Source of the DNA: Hylemonella gracilis str. Niagara R
GTDB lineage: Bacteria; Pseudomonadota; Gammaproteobacteria; Burkholderiales; Burkholderiaceae_C
Direction of reading: 5' to 3'
NCBI RefSeq assembly: GCF_000600295.1
Contig: NZ_JEMG01000001.1
Coordinates: 3,260,311 to 3,324,310, forward strand
Length of the DNA stretch: 64,000 nucleotides
Each line of letters opens with the position of its first letter. The first letter of the stretch is position 1. Positions 21,388-29,415 of this stretch are shown here, in pieces. A program made the translations under genes and the position numbers. The notes below the pieces were generated by a model. The model was not told where the DNA came from. It saw only the letters and a list, made by a program, of their open reading frames with translations, and did no database searches.

Positions 21388-22245
21388 ATGAGCATCACAC
21401 TAGATGGAGTTGCCTCAACGCGACTACCCGATAGGCTGGGCTTGGAACAGGCAAGACTTGGCGGTCAGGAGCGAAGGCCCGAGACCGCTGTCCGAATCGG
21501 ATACAACATTCAAATGAACTGCGGCGCATTGACAGAAAACGCGGCTTCCAAGAACCATAGGCTGGTCATCATCGAGGGCATCATGGGCTCCGGAAAGTCC
21601 ACCACCATGAGGATCGTCGCAAAGGCGCTGGAAGATGCAGGCCGACCGGCACTTGCGATACACGAGCGCACCGACCCCCACCCCGTTCGGGCGACCGATG
21701 AGCTCGAACATTGGTTTGAACCCTGGCGCGACTCCACGGCTGAGCAGCTGGCGCATCGAGCCGTTTCAAGGTGGCGTTCGTTTGCTGAAGAGACCCAACG
21801 TAGCGGATACGTGCCCGTGCTGGACGGTCAACTCTTCCACGGCGACCTGACCCATCTCTTCCTGATGGAGGCAAGCTTCGATGAACTTGCGGCGTACTGC
21901 GAACGCTTGGCCCAAGTCATCGAACCATTGAACCCGCTCGTCGTCTACCTGCGGCAGCAGGATGTTGAACGTGCCGTGCGCATCGTTTGTGCAGAGCGCG
22001 GGGAGGACTGGGTGAAGTATCAGGTCGACTGGAAACTGAAGGGACCGTACGCGGTCCGCCGGAATCTCGCTGGTCTCGAAGGCCTCATCGCGCTGTACCA
22101 GGACTACCGACTCATGACGGATGCGCTCTATGACCGATTGCGGCTGAACAAGATGGTGATCGAGAATTCCGAACGAGACTGGGCGCGGTACAACCAGCAG
22201 ATCCTCGAAAGACTTGGGCTAGAGGGTGTCCCACGCGCCAATTGA
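21388..22245 (+). CDS. P-loop kinase-like protein
   Basis: This 285-residue protein has a clear Walker A motif in VIIEGIMGSGKSTTMRIVAK near residue 60, followed by IHERTDPHPVRATDELEHWF, with LDGQLFHGDLTHLFLMEAS in the middle and NPLVVYLRQQDVERAVRIV later. This is the layout of deoxynucleoside or thymidylate kinase-like P-loop proteins, with the substrate unknown. The start at 21388 is chosen because GGGAGG lies seven bases before it; ATG at 21514 would also keep the whole fold. GC content is lower than in core genes and it lies in the variable region. Confidence 0.7.
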   Translation: MSITLDGVASTRLPDRLGLEQARLGGQERRPETAVRIGYNIQMNCGALTENAASKNHRLVIIEGIMGSGKSTTMRIVAKALEDAGRPALAIHERTDPHPVRATDELEHWFEPWRDSTAEQLAHRAVSRWRSFAEETQRSGYVPVLDGQLFHGDLTHLFLMEASFDELAAYCERLAQVIEPLNPLVVYLRQQDVERAVRIVCAERGEDWVKYQVDWKLKGPYAVRRNLAGLEGLIALYQDYRLMTDALYDRLRLNKMVIENSERDWARYNQQILERLGLEGVPRAN

Positions 22246-22555
22246 GTTCCTTGCTCTCAGGCAGAAACCGGCCAGAAGCGGAATTTCAAGGAATGGCCTG
22301 AAACCTGTCGTTCAATGACCCTTTCTGGGGTATCACCTCACTATCCGGCATTACTAGAATGCATTTAGGCAACTGCGTGGTTTGTCAGTTTTACTTACAC
22401 CTGCAAAAAGGCCAAGTAGATTTAGATTTCTTCAATAGCGACAAGACATTAGGGGGGGGACTGAAGAACGGTCCATCACGCGGTCGCCATTTTTCTAGCC
22501 GGTTCTGCAATCTGCATCCAGTTAGGGCTCACAGCCTTCGCCAAGGGAGCTTCAA
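22246..22555. other. AT-richer gap before the NYN gene
   Basis: These 310 bases have no convincing gene. A 70-codon open frame at 22359-22571 has no ribosome binding site and no recognisable domain. GTTAGGG at 22521-22527, 29 bases before the NYN start, resembles an integron recombination core (GTTRRRY) at a cassette's left edge. The ribosome binding site AAGGGAG for the NYN gene lies at the right end. Confidence 0.5.
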
Positions 22556-23116
22556 ATGGACGATTCATTGAAATTGCATCTGTTCGTTGACAACTCGAAC
22601 GTCTTGATAGAAGCGCGACGACATGCCTCTATGAAGCGGCGCGGCAAAGACAAGCTCGACCGGGAGTTGGACGATGCTTACGAGGTCGATTGGGGCAAGT
22701 TTCTCTTCGTTGTGAAGAGCAAGGGGAACCGACCACTCGCCCAAGTACCAGTTCTTTACGGCTCTCGACCGCCTCCGGAAGATACGATCTGGCAGCGCAT
22801 TCGCGACGAAGGCTTCGACGTCAAGCTCTTTGACCGGAACATCCGAAACAAAGAGAAGGGTGTGGATATGGAAATGGGTATGGATGTAGTCGAGCGCGTA
22901 TTGACAGTAACACCTGCAGGAAAGCTAGTTCTAGCCTGTGGCGATGCCGACTTCATTCCTGTTATCTCTCGCGCAAAGAAGCGCGGCTGGCATGTCGAAG
23001 TTTGGTTCTGGAGCAATGCGGCGGAAGCGATTAAGAAGGAGGCTAGTGAATTCTGCGTGCTGGACAAGTACCTTCCATATCTGCGCATCGGAGGCGGTGT
23101 TGCGTTACCGCCGTAA
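22556..23116 (+). CDS. NYN domain protein (predicted RNase)
   Basis: This 186-residue protein has the PIN-like NYN fold: the first acidic motif is in LHLFVDNSNVLIEARRH, the middle Asp lies in GVDMEMGMDVVERVL, and the last acidic pair is in VLACGDADFIPVISRAKKRG. Those aspartates bind metal in the LabA/DUF88 group of predicted endoribonucleases. AAGGGAG precedes the start. The stop codon is followed within six bases by an attC-like site (23122-23190), as is usual for a gene in an integron cassette. The codon and base composition differ from the core genes. Confidence 0.85.
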   Translation: MDDSLKLHLFVDNSNVLIEARRHASMKRRGKDKLDRELDDAYEVDWGKFLFVVKSKGNRPLAQVPVLYGSRPPPEDTIWQRIRDEGFDVKLFDRNIRNKEKGVDMEMGMDVVERVLTVTPAGKLVLACGDADFIPVISRAKKRGWHVEVWFWSNAAEAIKKEASEFCVLDKYLPYLRIGGGVALPP

Positions 23117-23121
23117 AGCGA

Positions 23122-23190
23122 GCCCAACCAGTCGCTCGAGCCGACTTGCGTCGGCAAGCTGCAGCTCGCGACTAAGCTACAACGTTATGG
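23122..23190 (+). repeat. Integron attC recombination site
   Basis: The left core GCCCAAC (23122-23128) fits RYYYAAC and the right core is GTTATGG (23184-23190), close to GTTRRRY. Between them the strand folds: GTCG (23131-23134) with CGAC (23169-23172), CGAGC (23137-23141) with GCTCG (23164-23168), and CTTGC (23145-23149) with GCAAG (23154-23158) around GTCG. Two unpaired bases at 23135-23136 act as a bulge. The 69-base length, the arm arrangement and the position just after a stop codon are all typical of attC sites. No integrase gene is in the window. Confidence 0.75.
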
Positions 23191-23328
23191 ATCAGATTTC
23201 TATGTTGCCGACCTGCTGCAAAGGGGCGAAAACAGAAGTCGGAACCAGCTGAAATTGGCCAGACGTGGAAAGCGAATCTGAACACCAATAGCAGGCACTC
23301 AAAATTTCTACAGTTTTCGGTATACATC

Positions 23329-24015
23329 GTGTCAATAACCACAAGTGAGATCATGGATTCACTGCAACTTTTGAATACTGTTAACGGCTTCTACGATCAG
23401 GCATTCAACAAGCTCCTGATCGTTACGTTTGGCGTAATTGCCTTTATAGGTGTACTTGTTCCGCTGGTTGTCGGATGGGTACAAATCCGCTCTCTACGCA
23501 CAGAAAAGGATTCGATCTCGCGTGATCTGAAATCAGAAATCGAAACAGAGAAAAGGAGGATTCGCGAGGCAATCGAACAGAGTGTTAGGGATGAGATGAA
23601 GAATGCTCGTTCGGAATTTGCAAGGCGCATCGAAGAACTTAGTGGTGACCTAAAGAAATCAGCAGCAGCCGCAGAAGCTCGGGCATTACACATTCAAGGA
23701 ATTAGCTCCCTTGAAAGAGGGAATGCACCTAGTTCGGTTGAAGATTTTGCGGCGGCAGTACCCTTATACATCGCTGCAAATGATGAGTTGAACGCGCAGC
23801 GTTGTATCGAATCATTAATAGATTTTTGTCTACCGAGGACTGACAAAGAGGAATTCAAGCGCTATAAGGTCAAAGGTTACTGTGAAATTCTCTTAAAAAG
23901 TCTCCGCGAAAGTGACGAGAACGGACGATACTTTAATTCCATTGAAAAAATTGAAAAGGCCTTGGATTTGGCCTCCAATCGAGCGGTTCCACGTAAATCC
24001 ACGGGTGGTGCCTAG
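23329..24015 (+). CDS. Membrane-anchored coiled-coil protein of unknown function
   Basis: I do not recognise this 228-residue protein. One membrane segment (LLIVTFGVIAFIGVLVPLVV) lies at about residues 29-50. It is followed by a charged coiled coil rich in Lys, Glu and Arg over about residues 55-115, then a helical, TPR-like C-terminal part with RALHIQGISSLERGNAPSS. The N-terminus is probably outside and the large part cytoplasmic. GC content is clearly lower than in the core genome. It would be the single gene of a second integron cassette that begins at 23184. The start MSITTSEIMDS has no strong ribosome binding site; the second Met is possible. Confidence 0.65.
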   Translation: MSITTSEIMDSLQLLNTVNGFYDQAFNKLLIVTFGVIAFIGVLVPLVVGWVQIRSLRTEKDSISRDLKSEIETEKRRIREAIEQSVRDEMKNARSEFARRIEELSGDLKKSAAAAEARALHIQGISSLERGNAPSSVEDFAAAVPLYIAANDELNAQRCIESLIDFCLPRTDKEEFKRYKVKGYCEILLKSLRESDENGRYFNSIEKIEKALDLASNRAVPRKSTGGA

Positions 24016-24066
24016 CACCAAATTCAAGCCTACGCCTGATGGCTCCGCGTGACTCAAACGTTGAGT
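24015..24066 (+). repeat. Possible second, degenerate attC site
   Basis: The right core GTTGAGT at 24060-24066 fits GTTRRRY exactly and is preceded by AAAC, as in many attC sites. AGCC (24027-24030) can pair with GGCT (24041-24044). The left core would be GCACCAA at 24015, which fits RYYYAAC poorly. It lies immediately after the stop codon of the coiled-coil gene, where an attC would be expected. This is weaker than the site at 23122. Confidence 0.4.
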
Positions 24067-24171
24067 GACTGCATTCTTGGGGTTCGACAGGCTGCAATGG
24101 GTCGAGAACCCTAGTCCCCGTTCTACGTTCAATTTCTCTGCCTACCCGAATCACTTCACGTCGGACTGTCT

Positions 24172-24462
24172 ATGCTTTTCATCAAGAAGCCATGCCCGTG
24201 CTGCGGGTTTGACCATGGATATTCACGTTGGGCCGTCGTCAATTGCTCTGTGTTGAAACCTCTGCGTTGCAAACACTGCAAGCAGTACTTCCACCAGCAA
24301 GGGTTGGCTGTGTGGCTGTGGACTTTCCTCTTGTTTCCCTCAGGCATTCTTGTGGTCATTCATTGGTCTCTGGGGCTTGCTGTTTTTCTGGCAGAACTCA
24401 CCTTGACCGCCCTTTACGTCAATCGAAAAAAGCCGCTCATCCCAGGTCCCAGGCATGGATAG
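24172..24462 (+). CDS. Small zinc-ribbon membrane protein
   Basis: This 96-residue protein has an N-terminal CPCC pair and CKHC about 25 residues later, a treble-clef or zinc-ribbon pattern. Two membrane segments follow: LAVWLWTFLLFPSGILVVIH and LGLAVFLAELTLTALYV. No family is recognised. It follows the possible attC site at 24015-24066 and may be the gene of a third cassette. No right-hand recombination site was found between it and the transposase at 24508. Confidence 0.6.
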   Translation: MLFIKKPCPCCGFDHGYSRWAVVNCSVLKPLRCKHCKQYFHQQGLAVWLWTFLLFPSGILVVIHWSLGLAVFLAELTLTALYVNRKKPLIPGPRHG

Positions 24463-24507
24463 GCTCAGTCAATTTGGCGTCACCCACAGGCATAGGGACA
24501 GAGACAC

Positions 24508-25206
24508 CTACTCCCCTGTCACCCGCCCCGCCGGCCTCCCCGCCTTCCCCTTGCTCAAGCGCCTTGCCGTCTGCTTCTGCAGCGCGGCCATGAACTCGGG
24601 GCCGCCCAGGGCCCAGCCTTTGAAGGCGGAATCGGTCAGGGCCTCTTGCTGTTGTTGTGTCAGGCCCTCGGCAACCAGGCGGGTGTAGGCGGCTTCGCGG
24701 GCGAAAGGGGTGTTGCCCAGGGCCCAGTAGAGGGCGTGGGGCGTGACGAGGCGGTCGGCGCGTTGGCCGATGTGGTGCGTGTGGCTGGACCAAGGGTAGT
24801 CCGCGGCCTGGGCCACGAGGCCGGCGCGCACGGGGTTGAGGTCGATGTAGGCCATGCAGGGCAGCAGGTGGCGCTCGGCCTCGATCACGGTGGAACGGTA
24901 GCGCCCTTCCCACAGCGTGCCGCTGCGGCCGTGGCGGTCGTTGAACCAGCGCACGTAACGGCGGCCCACGGCCTGCATCATCTTGGGCAGGCCCTCGGCC
25001 GTGGCGGGGGTGAGCAGCAGGTGGACATGGTTGTCCATCAGCACGTAGGCGTGCAGGGCGACGCGGTGTTCACGCGCCTGCGTCTCCAGCAGTTGCAGCA
25101 TCTGCCGCCGGTCCACCTCGTCGCGGAAGATGGCCTGGCCGTCGTTGCCCCGCTGCACCACGTGGTGCGCTTGACCAGCGACGCTGAGGCGGGGCAGGCG
25201 TGCCAT
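24508..25206 (-). CDS. REP-associated tyrosine transposase (Y1/IS200-like)
   Basis: This 232-residue protein has the HUH motif in LMDNHVHLLLTP near residue 60, and FNDRHGRSGTLWEGRYRSTV followed by MAYIDLNPVRAGLV, the standard markers of the RAYT group in the Y1 transposase superfamily. These act on REP palindromes and are usually domesticated single-copy genes rather than parts of full insertion sequences. No terminal inverted repeats or target duplication flank it. It overlaps no other gene and lies 39 bases downstream of the methyltransferase gene. The related inverted-repeat element at 16981-17036 could be a substrate-like sequence. Confidence 0.88.
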   Translation of the reverse strand: MARLPRLSVAGQAHHVVQRGNDGQAIFRDEVDRRQMLQLLETQAREHRVALHAYVLMDNHVHLLLTPATAEGLPKMMQAVGRRYVRWFNDRHGRSGTLWEGRYRSTVIEAERHLLPCMAYIDLNPVRAGLVAQAADYPWSSHTHHIGQRADRLVTPHALYWALGNTPFAREAAYTRLVAEGLTQQQQEALTDSAFKGWALGGPEFMAALQKQTARRLSKGKAGRPAGRVTGE

Positions 25207-25245
25207 GGTGGTAGGCCTTGCTGGCGGAGTGTTGAGCGCGCCGCT

Positions 25246-26253
25246 TCAGGCGGAGGCCGGGCCAGGGCCTGAGCCCGAATCTGAGCCCGGGGCGTGGTCC
25301 GCACCTTGAACTGGGCCGTGAGCCGGACCGTGAGCCGCGCCCAGGCGCGCGTAGCGCACGGGCAGCAGGGATTCCAGGCCGAACTCGCCCAGCATGGCGC
25401 GCAGGCGCTCGGCGGCGCTGCGCTTCTTCTGGCCGGTGTAACGCGCCAGGATCAGCTCGTTCTTCATGCTGTGCTCCCAGCCCACCAGCTCGGTCACCGT
25501 CACCTGGTAGCCCATGGCCTCCAGGTAGAGGCAGCGCAGCACATTGGTGATCTGGCTGCCGAACTCGCGCGTGTGCAGGGGGTGGCGCCACAGCTCGGCC
25601 AGCGGCGTGCGCGCCAGGGCCAGGGCCTTGCCGCCGCGCAGCACGCCCGCCACCTCGGCCTGGCAGCAGGGCACCAGGGCCATGAAACGCGCCTGCTTGG
25701 CCAGGCCGAAGGCGATGGCGTCGTCGGTGGCGGTGTCGCAGGCGTGCAGGGCCGTGACCACGTCGATGCGCGCGGGCAGTTCGGTGGCACGCTCGGACTC
25801 GGCCACGCTGAGGTTCAGGAAGCGCATGCGCTCGAAGCCCAGGCGCTCGGCCAGCTCGCGCGATTTCTGCACCAGCTCGGGGCGGGTTTCGATGCCGTAG
25901 ATGTGGCCGTCTTTCAGCGCCTTGAAGAACAGGTCGTAGACGATGAAGCCCAGGTAGGACTTGCCCGCGCCGTGATCGGCCAGGGTGGGCGCGGCGTCCG
26001 GCGGCAGTTCCTTCAGCAGCGCTTCGATGAACTGGAACAGGTGCAGCACCTGCTTGAGCTTGCGGCGGCTGTCCTGGTTCAGGCGGCCTTCGCGGGTGAG
26101 GATGTGCAGTTCCTGCAGCAGTTCCAAGGACTGGCCAGGGCGCAGGCCCAGGTCATCGGCCACGGAGGCTTGGGCCGTCTTGGCAGCATTGCCTGTTTTT
26201 GCGGCCTTGTCCGTCTTGGCGTGGCGGGCCTGGGGTTTCATGGCGGCGTTCAT
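25246..26253 (-). CDS. SAM-dependent methyltransferase
   Basis: The motif LADHGAGKSYLGFIVYDLFF near residue 90 is the SAM-binding loop of the Methyltransf_32 type, followed by IYGIETRPELVQKSRELAER and VTALHACDTATDDAIAFGL. A Cys pair occurs in FMALVPCCQAEVAGVL. The substrate is unknown; this group is often annotated as an RNA-related or glutathione-transferase-C-like methyltransferase. A GTG two codons upstream (26259) overlaps the DUF1415 stop. The last 30 residues are a low-complexity Gly/Pro/Ala/His/Ser tail, probably disordered. A Lys/Ala-rich stretch occupies the first 30 residues. Confidence 0.85.
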   Translation of the reverse strand: MNAAMKPQARHAKTDKAAKTGNAAKTAQASVADDLGLRPGQSLELLQELHILTREGRLNQDSRRKLKQVLHLFQFIEALLKELPPDAAPTLADHGAGKSYLGFIVYDLFFKALKDGHIYGIETRPELVQKSRELAERLGFERMRFLNLSVAESERATELPARIDVVTALHACDTATDDAIAFGLAKQARFMALVPCCQAEVAGVLRGGKALALARTPLAELWRHPLHTREFGSQITNVLRCLYLEAMGYQVTVTELVGWEHSMKNELILARYTGQKKRSAAERLRAMLGEFGLESLLPVRYARLGAAHGPAHGPVQGADHAPGSDSGSGPGPASA

Positions 26254-26255
26254 GC

Positions 26256-26831
26256 TCACTCCCCCACGCTGCGGCGGATGTTCAATGCGGCCCAGCCGGC
26301 CGCGCCCAGGCGCTCCAGCGCCTCGATGTTGCGTTCGTAAATCATCTCGGCCTCCGGGTAGGCGGCCACGGCGCGGTCAATGCTGCTCTCGCGCAGCAGG
26401 TGCAGCACCGGGTAAGGCGCGCGGTTGCTGTTGTTACTCACGTCGTCGTCGACGGTACCGGCGAACTGGTAGTGCGGGTGGAAGTTGGCGATCTGCAAGG
26501 TGCCGTCCAGTTCCAGTTCTTCGAGCACGGCGTCGGCTTCGTCGAGGAAATCGTTGAAGTCCAGAAAATCCGCCAGGCACCAGGGCGCGGCCAGCACCGT
26601 GGTGTCGCGCAACTCGGCGTCGCTCTCGGCCAGGGCCAGCAGTTCGGCACGCAAGTCCTCGCGCAAAGCGTCGGTGTCGCGCGCGTCGCTGACGGCCCAG
26701 TGGATCTGACCCTTCACGTGCACGCCCTTGGCGAAGGGGCAGAGGTTGAGGCCGATCACGGCCTGTTCCAGCCAGTGCCGCAGGTCGGCCTGCACCGTGG
26801 CGTGGCGAGGGTCGTCGGCGGGCAGCCTCAT
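26256..26831 (-). CDS. DUF1415 domain-containing protein
   Basis: This 191-residue protein matches DUF1415: LRHWLEQAVIGLNLCPFAKG near the start, then LDFNDFLDEADAVLEELELD and the FHPHYQFAG motif, ending NIEALERLGAAGW. The function is unknown. The start ATG overlaps the stop of the MFS gene (ATGA), and its stop overlaps the start region of the methyltransferase gene, so three genes appear translationally coupled. A longer upstream open frame lies inside the MFS gene and was not used. Confidence 0.9.
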   Translation of the reverse strand: MRLPADDPRHATVQADLRHWLEQAVIGLNLCPFAKGVHVKGQIHWAVSDARDTDALREDLRAELLALAESDAELRDTTVLAAPWCLADFLDFNDFLDEADAVLEELELDGTLQIANFHPHYQFAGTVDDDVSNNSNRAPYPVLHLLRESSIDRAVAAYPEAEMIYERNIEALERLGAAGWAALNIRRSVGE

Positions 26832-28192
26832 GCGCCTTGCTCCCGAGGTTGGCGCGTGTGCAGCCCGCTTTGTTGATTCTTTTGTCGGCGCAGTTGGCGG
26901 CCGATGCCCCAGGTCAGCACCAGCCCGGCCAGGGCGCAGGCACCGGTCAGCGCCCAGGTCCAATGCCAGCCGCCCACACGCTGGGCCAGCCAGCCCGCCA
27001 GCGGCGGCAGCAGCACCTGGCCTGCGGACGAGCCCTGCTGCATCCAGCCCACCGTGGAGCCCACCGTGCGTTCGCTCGGGGCCAAGCGCACCGAGAGCGC
27101 GAACAGCGTGCCGGGGATGACGCCACCCACGGCGGAGAACAGCAGCACCGCGAGGTAGCGCGCCAGGCCAGTCACCGTGGACGACTCCAGGCCCAGCCAG
27201 TGCGGCCAATCGGCAAACGCCACGAAAGCCGACACGGCCATCACGCCAAAGCCCGTGCCCAGCACGGAGCGCGCGGGCACATGGGCTTGCAACAGACGGC
27301 CCGCACCGACATTGCCCACGATGTTGATCAGCGCCACGCCCGCCGTGAGCAGACCGGCCCATTGCACCGAGATACCGGCCTGCGCGTAGGCCGAGGGCAG
27401 GAAGCCGACCACCGCCAACCACTGCGCGGCATAGACGCCGAAGGTCAGGGCCAGCAGCCAGGGGCCGAGGGCGCCCAGGGTCTGGCGCAGACGCGCCGCC
27501 CAGTGGTCCGACTTGGCGATCTGAACGGACTTAGCGGTCTGATCGGCCTGCTGCAGACCGGTGCGCGGGGCGTCCGGCGGCAAGGCGCGCGCCACCAGCG
27601 CGGCGGCCAGCAAGGCCAGCGCCGCCAAGACCCACCAGCAGGCGGCCCAGCCGACCAAGCCGATGACCCAGGGCGTGGCCAGCAGGGCCAGCGCCGTGCC
27701 GGCCGGCATGTACATGCTCCAGAGGCTGAGCGCGGCGTTCAGCCGGCCCGGGGACGGACCCAACGCCCCGCCTTCCAGACTCACGATGCGCCGGATCAGG
27801 CCGGGCCCGGGCATGGTCGCCATCAGCACGCCGCAGCCTTCCAGCGCGCGCAGCAGCAGCAAGGCCGTCGCGTCCTGCGCCAGGCCACCGGCCGCGCTGC
27901 TGGCGCCCAATAGCAACAGGCCAAAGATCATGCTGCGGCGCAGGCCCATGCCGTCGGCCAGTAAACCCGCCACCACGCCCAGCAGCATGCCGGCCAGTTG
28001 CACCAGGGCGAGCATGAAACCCGCCTGCACCAGGGTCAGGTCCAGCGCCTCGCGCAGCACGGGGATGGCGGGCGGCAACTTACCCACATGCAGGGCCGCG
28101 GCCACGCCCGCGACGATGACGACCCAGGTCGCCGTCGATGCATGGGCCGTCTGTGTTGTCTGAGCCGCGTTTGTCTTCGGCATACGCTTCAT
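26828..28192 (-). CDS. Major facilitator superfamily transporter (CynX/NimT-like)
   Basis: This 454-residue protein has about twelve hydrophobic segments. It opens with WVVIVAGVAAALHVGKLPPA and has the MFS loop motif GLLADGMGLRRSMIFG between segments 2 and 3 and LLLLRALEGCGVLMATMPGP further on. This style fits the CynX/NimT group of anion or cyanate/nitroimidazole-type transporters, but the substrate cannot be assigned. The ATG at 28192 overlaps the dgt stop as ATGA; a GTG at 28198 and an ATG at 28183 are alternatives. The C-terminus is basic and glutamine-rich. Confidence 0.88.
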   Translation of the reverse strand: MKRMPKTNAAQTTQTAHASTATWVVIVAGVAAALHVGKLPPAIPVLREALDLTLVQAGFMLALVQLAGMLLGVVAGLLADGMGLRRSMIFGLLLLGASSAAGGLAQDATALLLLRALEGCGVLMATMPGPGLIRRIVSLEGGALGPSPGRLNAALSLWSMYMPAGTALALLATPWVIGLVGWAACWWVLAALALLAAALVARALPPDAPRTGLQQADQTAKSVQIAKSDHWAARLRQTLGALGPWLLALTFGVYAAQWLAVVGFLPSAYAQAGISVQWAGLLTAGVALINIVGNVGAGRLLQAHVPARSVLGTGFGVMAVSAFVAFADWPHWLGLESSTVTGLARYLAVLLFSAVGGVIPGTLFALSVRLAPSERTVGSTVGWMQQGSSAGQVLLPPLAGWLAQRVGGWHWTWALTGACALAGLVLTWGIGRQLRRQKNQQSGLHTRQPREQGA

Positions 28193-29349
28193 TCCCACAG
28201 TGTGCGCCCCGTCAGGCGGCCATGTTCGCGGCTGGCGTAGCGGTCGGTCATGCCGGCGATGTAGTCGGCCACCACGCGCTGCGGGCTCTCGGCCTGCGCA
28301 GCTTTATCGGCGTAGCCCTGCTGCATTTCCTGCGGCGCGGCGCAGTAGCAGGCGAACAGCTCCTGGATGACCCGGCGCGCCAGATCCATGGTCTGCGTGA
28401 CTTGCGGGTGGCGGTAGAGGTTCTGAAACAGGAACTGCTTGAGCGCGATGGACTGCTCACGCATGGCCGCGCTGAAGCCCACTTGCGGCGGCAGGCGGCG
28501 CGCCTCGTCGGCGCTGGCCGGGCGGCTGTCGGCCAGGCGGGCCTGGGTCGCGGCGATCACGTCGTAGACCTGGGCGCTGAGCATGCGGCGGATGCTTTCG
28601 TAGAGCAGGCGCCGGCCCGCACGCGGGGCGTCGAGGTCAGGATGCTCACGCAGCACCTCGAGCCGATGGGTGTCGAACAAGGGCACGGCTTGCAGCTGCT
28701 CCAGCGTGATCAGGCCGGAGCGCACGCCATCGTCGATGTCGTGCGCGTTGTAGGCGATCTCGTCGGCCAGGTTGCACAACTGGGCCTCCAGGCTGGGCTG
28801 GGTGCGGTCCAGAAAACGCCGCGCCACGCCGCCGGGCTCGGCCGCTTCCAGCGCCTCGGCGTTGGCGCGGGAGCAATGCTTGAGGATGCCTTCGCGGGTC
28901 TCGAAGGTCAGGTTCAGGCCGTCGAACTCGGGGTAACGCTCTTCCAGCGCATCCACCACGCGCAGGCTTTGCAGGTTGTGCTCGAAACCGCCGTGCTCGC
29001 GCATGGCTTCGTTGAGCGCGTCCTGCCCGGTGTGGCCAAAGGGCGTGTGGCCGAGGTCGTGCGCGAGCGCGATGGCCTCCACCAGGTCTTCATTCAGGGC
29101 CAGGGCACGGGCGATGGAACGCCCGAGCTGCGCCACTTCCAGCGAGTGCGTCATGCGCGTGCGGAACAGGTCGCCCTCGTGGTTGAGGAAGACCTGGGTC
29201 TTGTAGACCAGGCGACGAAAGGCCGTGGAGTGGACGATGCGGTCGCGGTCGCGCTGGTGTTCGTTGCGCGTGGGCGCGGGGGCCTGCGGGTGGCGCCGCC
29301 CCCGGCTGCGCGCGGGGTCGCTGGCCCACGCGGCGAGCGTCTGCGTCAT
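28189..29349 (-). CDS. dgt: Deoxyguanosinetriphosphate triphosphohydrolase-like protein
   Basis: This 386-residue HD-domain enzyme removes triphosphate from dNTPs. Metal ligands are seen in FRTRMTHSLEVAQLGRSIAR, in ALAHDLGHTPFGHTGQDAL and in NLADEIAYNAHDIDDGVRSG. The start MTQTLAAWASDPARSRGR fits the family N-terminus. The frame also opens at 29415 directly after the aroB stop and would add 22 residues rich in Ala and Val; that start cannot be excluded. The order aroK-aroB-dgt is usual in Burkholderiales. Confidence 0.93.
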   Translation of the reverse strand: MTQTLAAWASDPARSRGRRHPQAPAPTRNEHQRDRDRIVHSTAFRRLVYKTQVFLNHEGDLFRTRMTHSLEVAQLGRSIARALALNEDLVEAIALAHDLGHTPFGHTGQDALNEAMREHGGFEHNLQSLRVVDALEERYPEFDGLNLTFETREGILKHCSRANAEALEAAEPGGVARRFLDRTQPSLEAQLCNLADEIAYNAHDIDDGVRSGLITLEQLQAVPLFDTHRLEVLREHPDLDAPRAGRRLLYESIRRMLSAQVYDVIAATQARLADSRPASADEARRLPPQVGFSAAMREQSIALKQFLFQNLYRHPQVTQTMDLARRVIQELFACYCAAPQEMQQGYADKAAQAESPQRVVADYIAGMTDRYASREHGRLTGRTLWE

Positions 29350-29415
29350 GGTTCTGCCGATTTCCGTTCCAACCGCCGTTCCGATGCCTACTGCGACTGC
29401 CGCTGCGACCGCCAT

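Noticed and set aside
22359-22571. 70-codon open frame before the NYN gene
   Set aside because: It has no ribosome binding site and no family signal, and overlaps the well-supported NYN start.
24460-25245. Complete insertion sequence around the RAYT gene
   Set aside because: No terminal inverted repeats, subterminal hairpins or target duplication were found at either side; only the transposase gene is supported.
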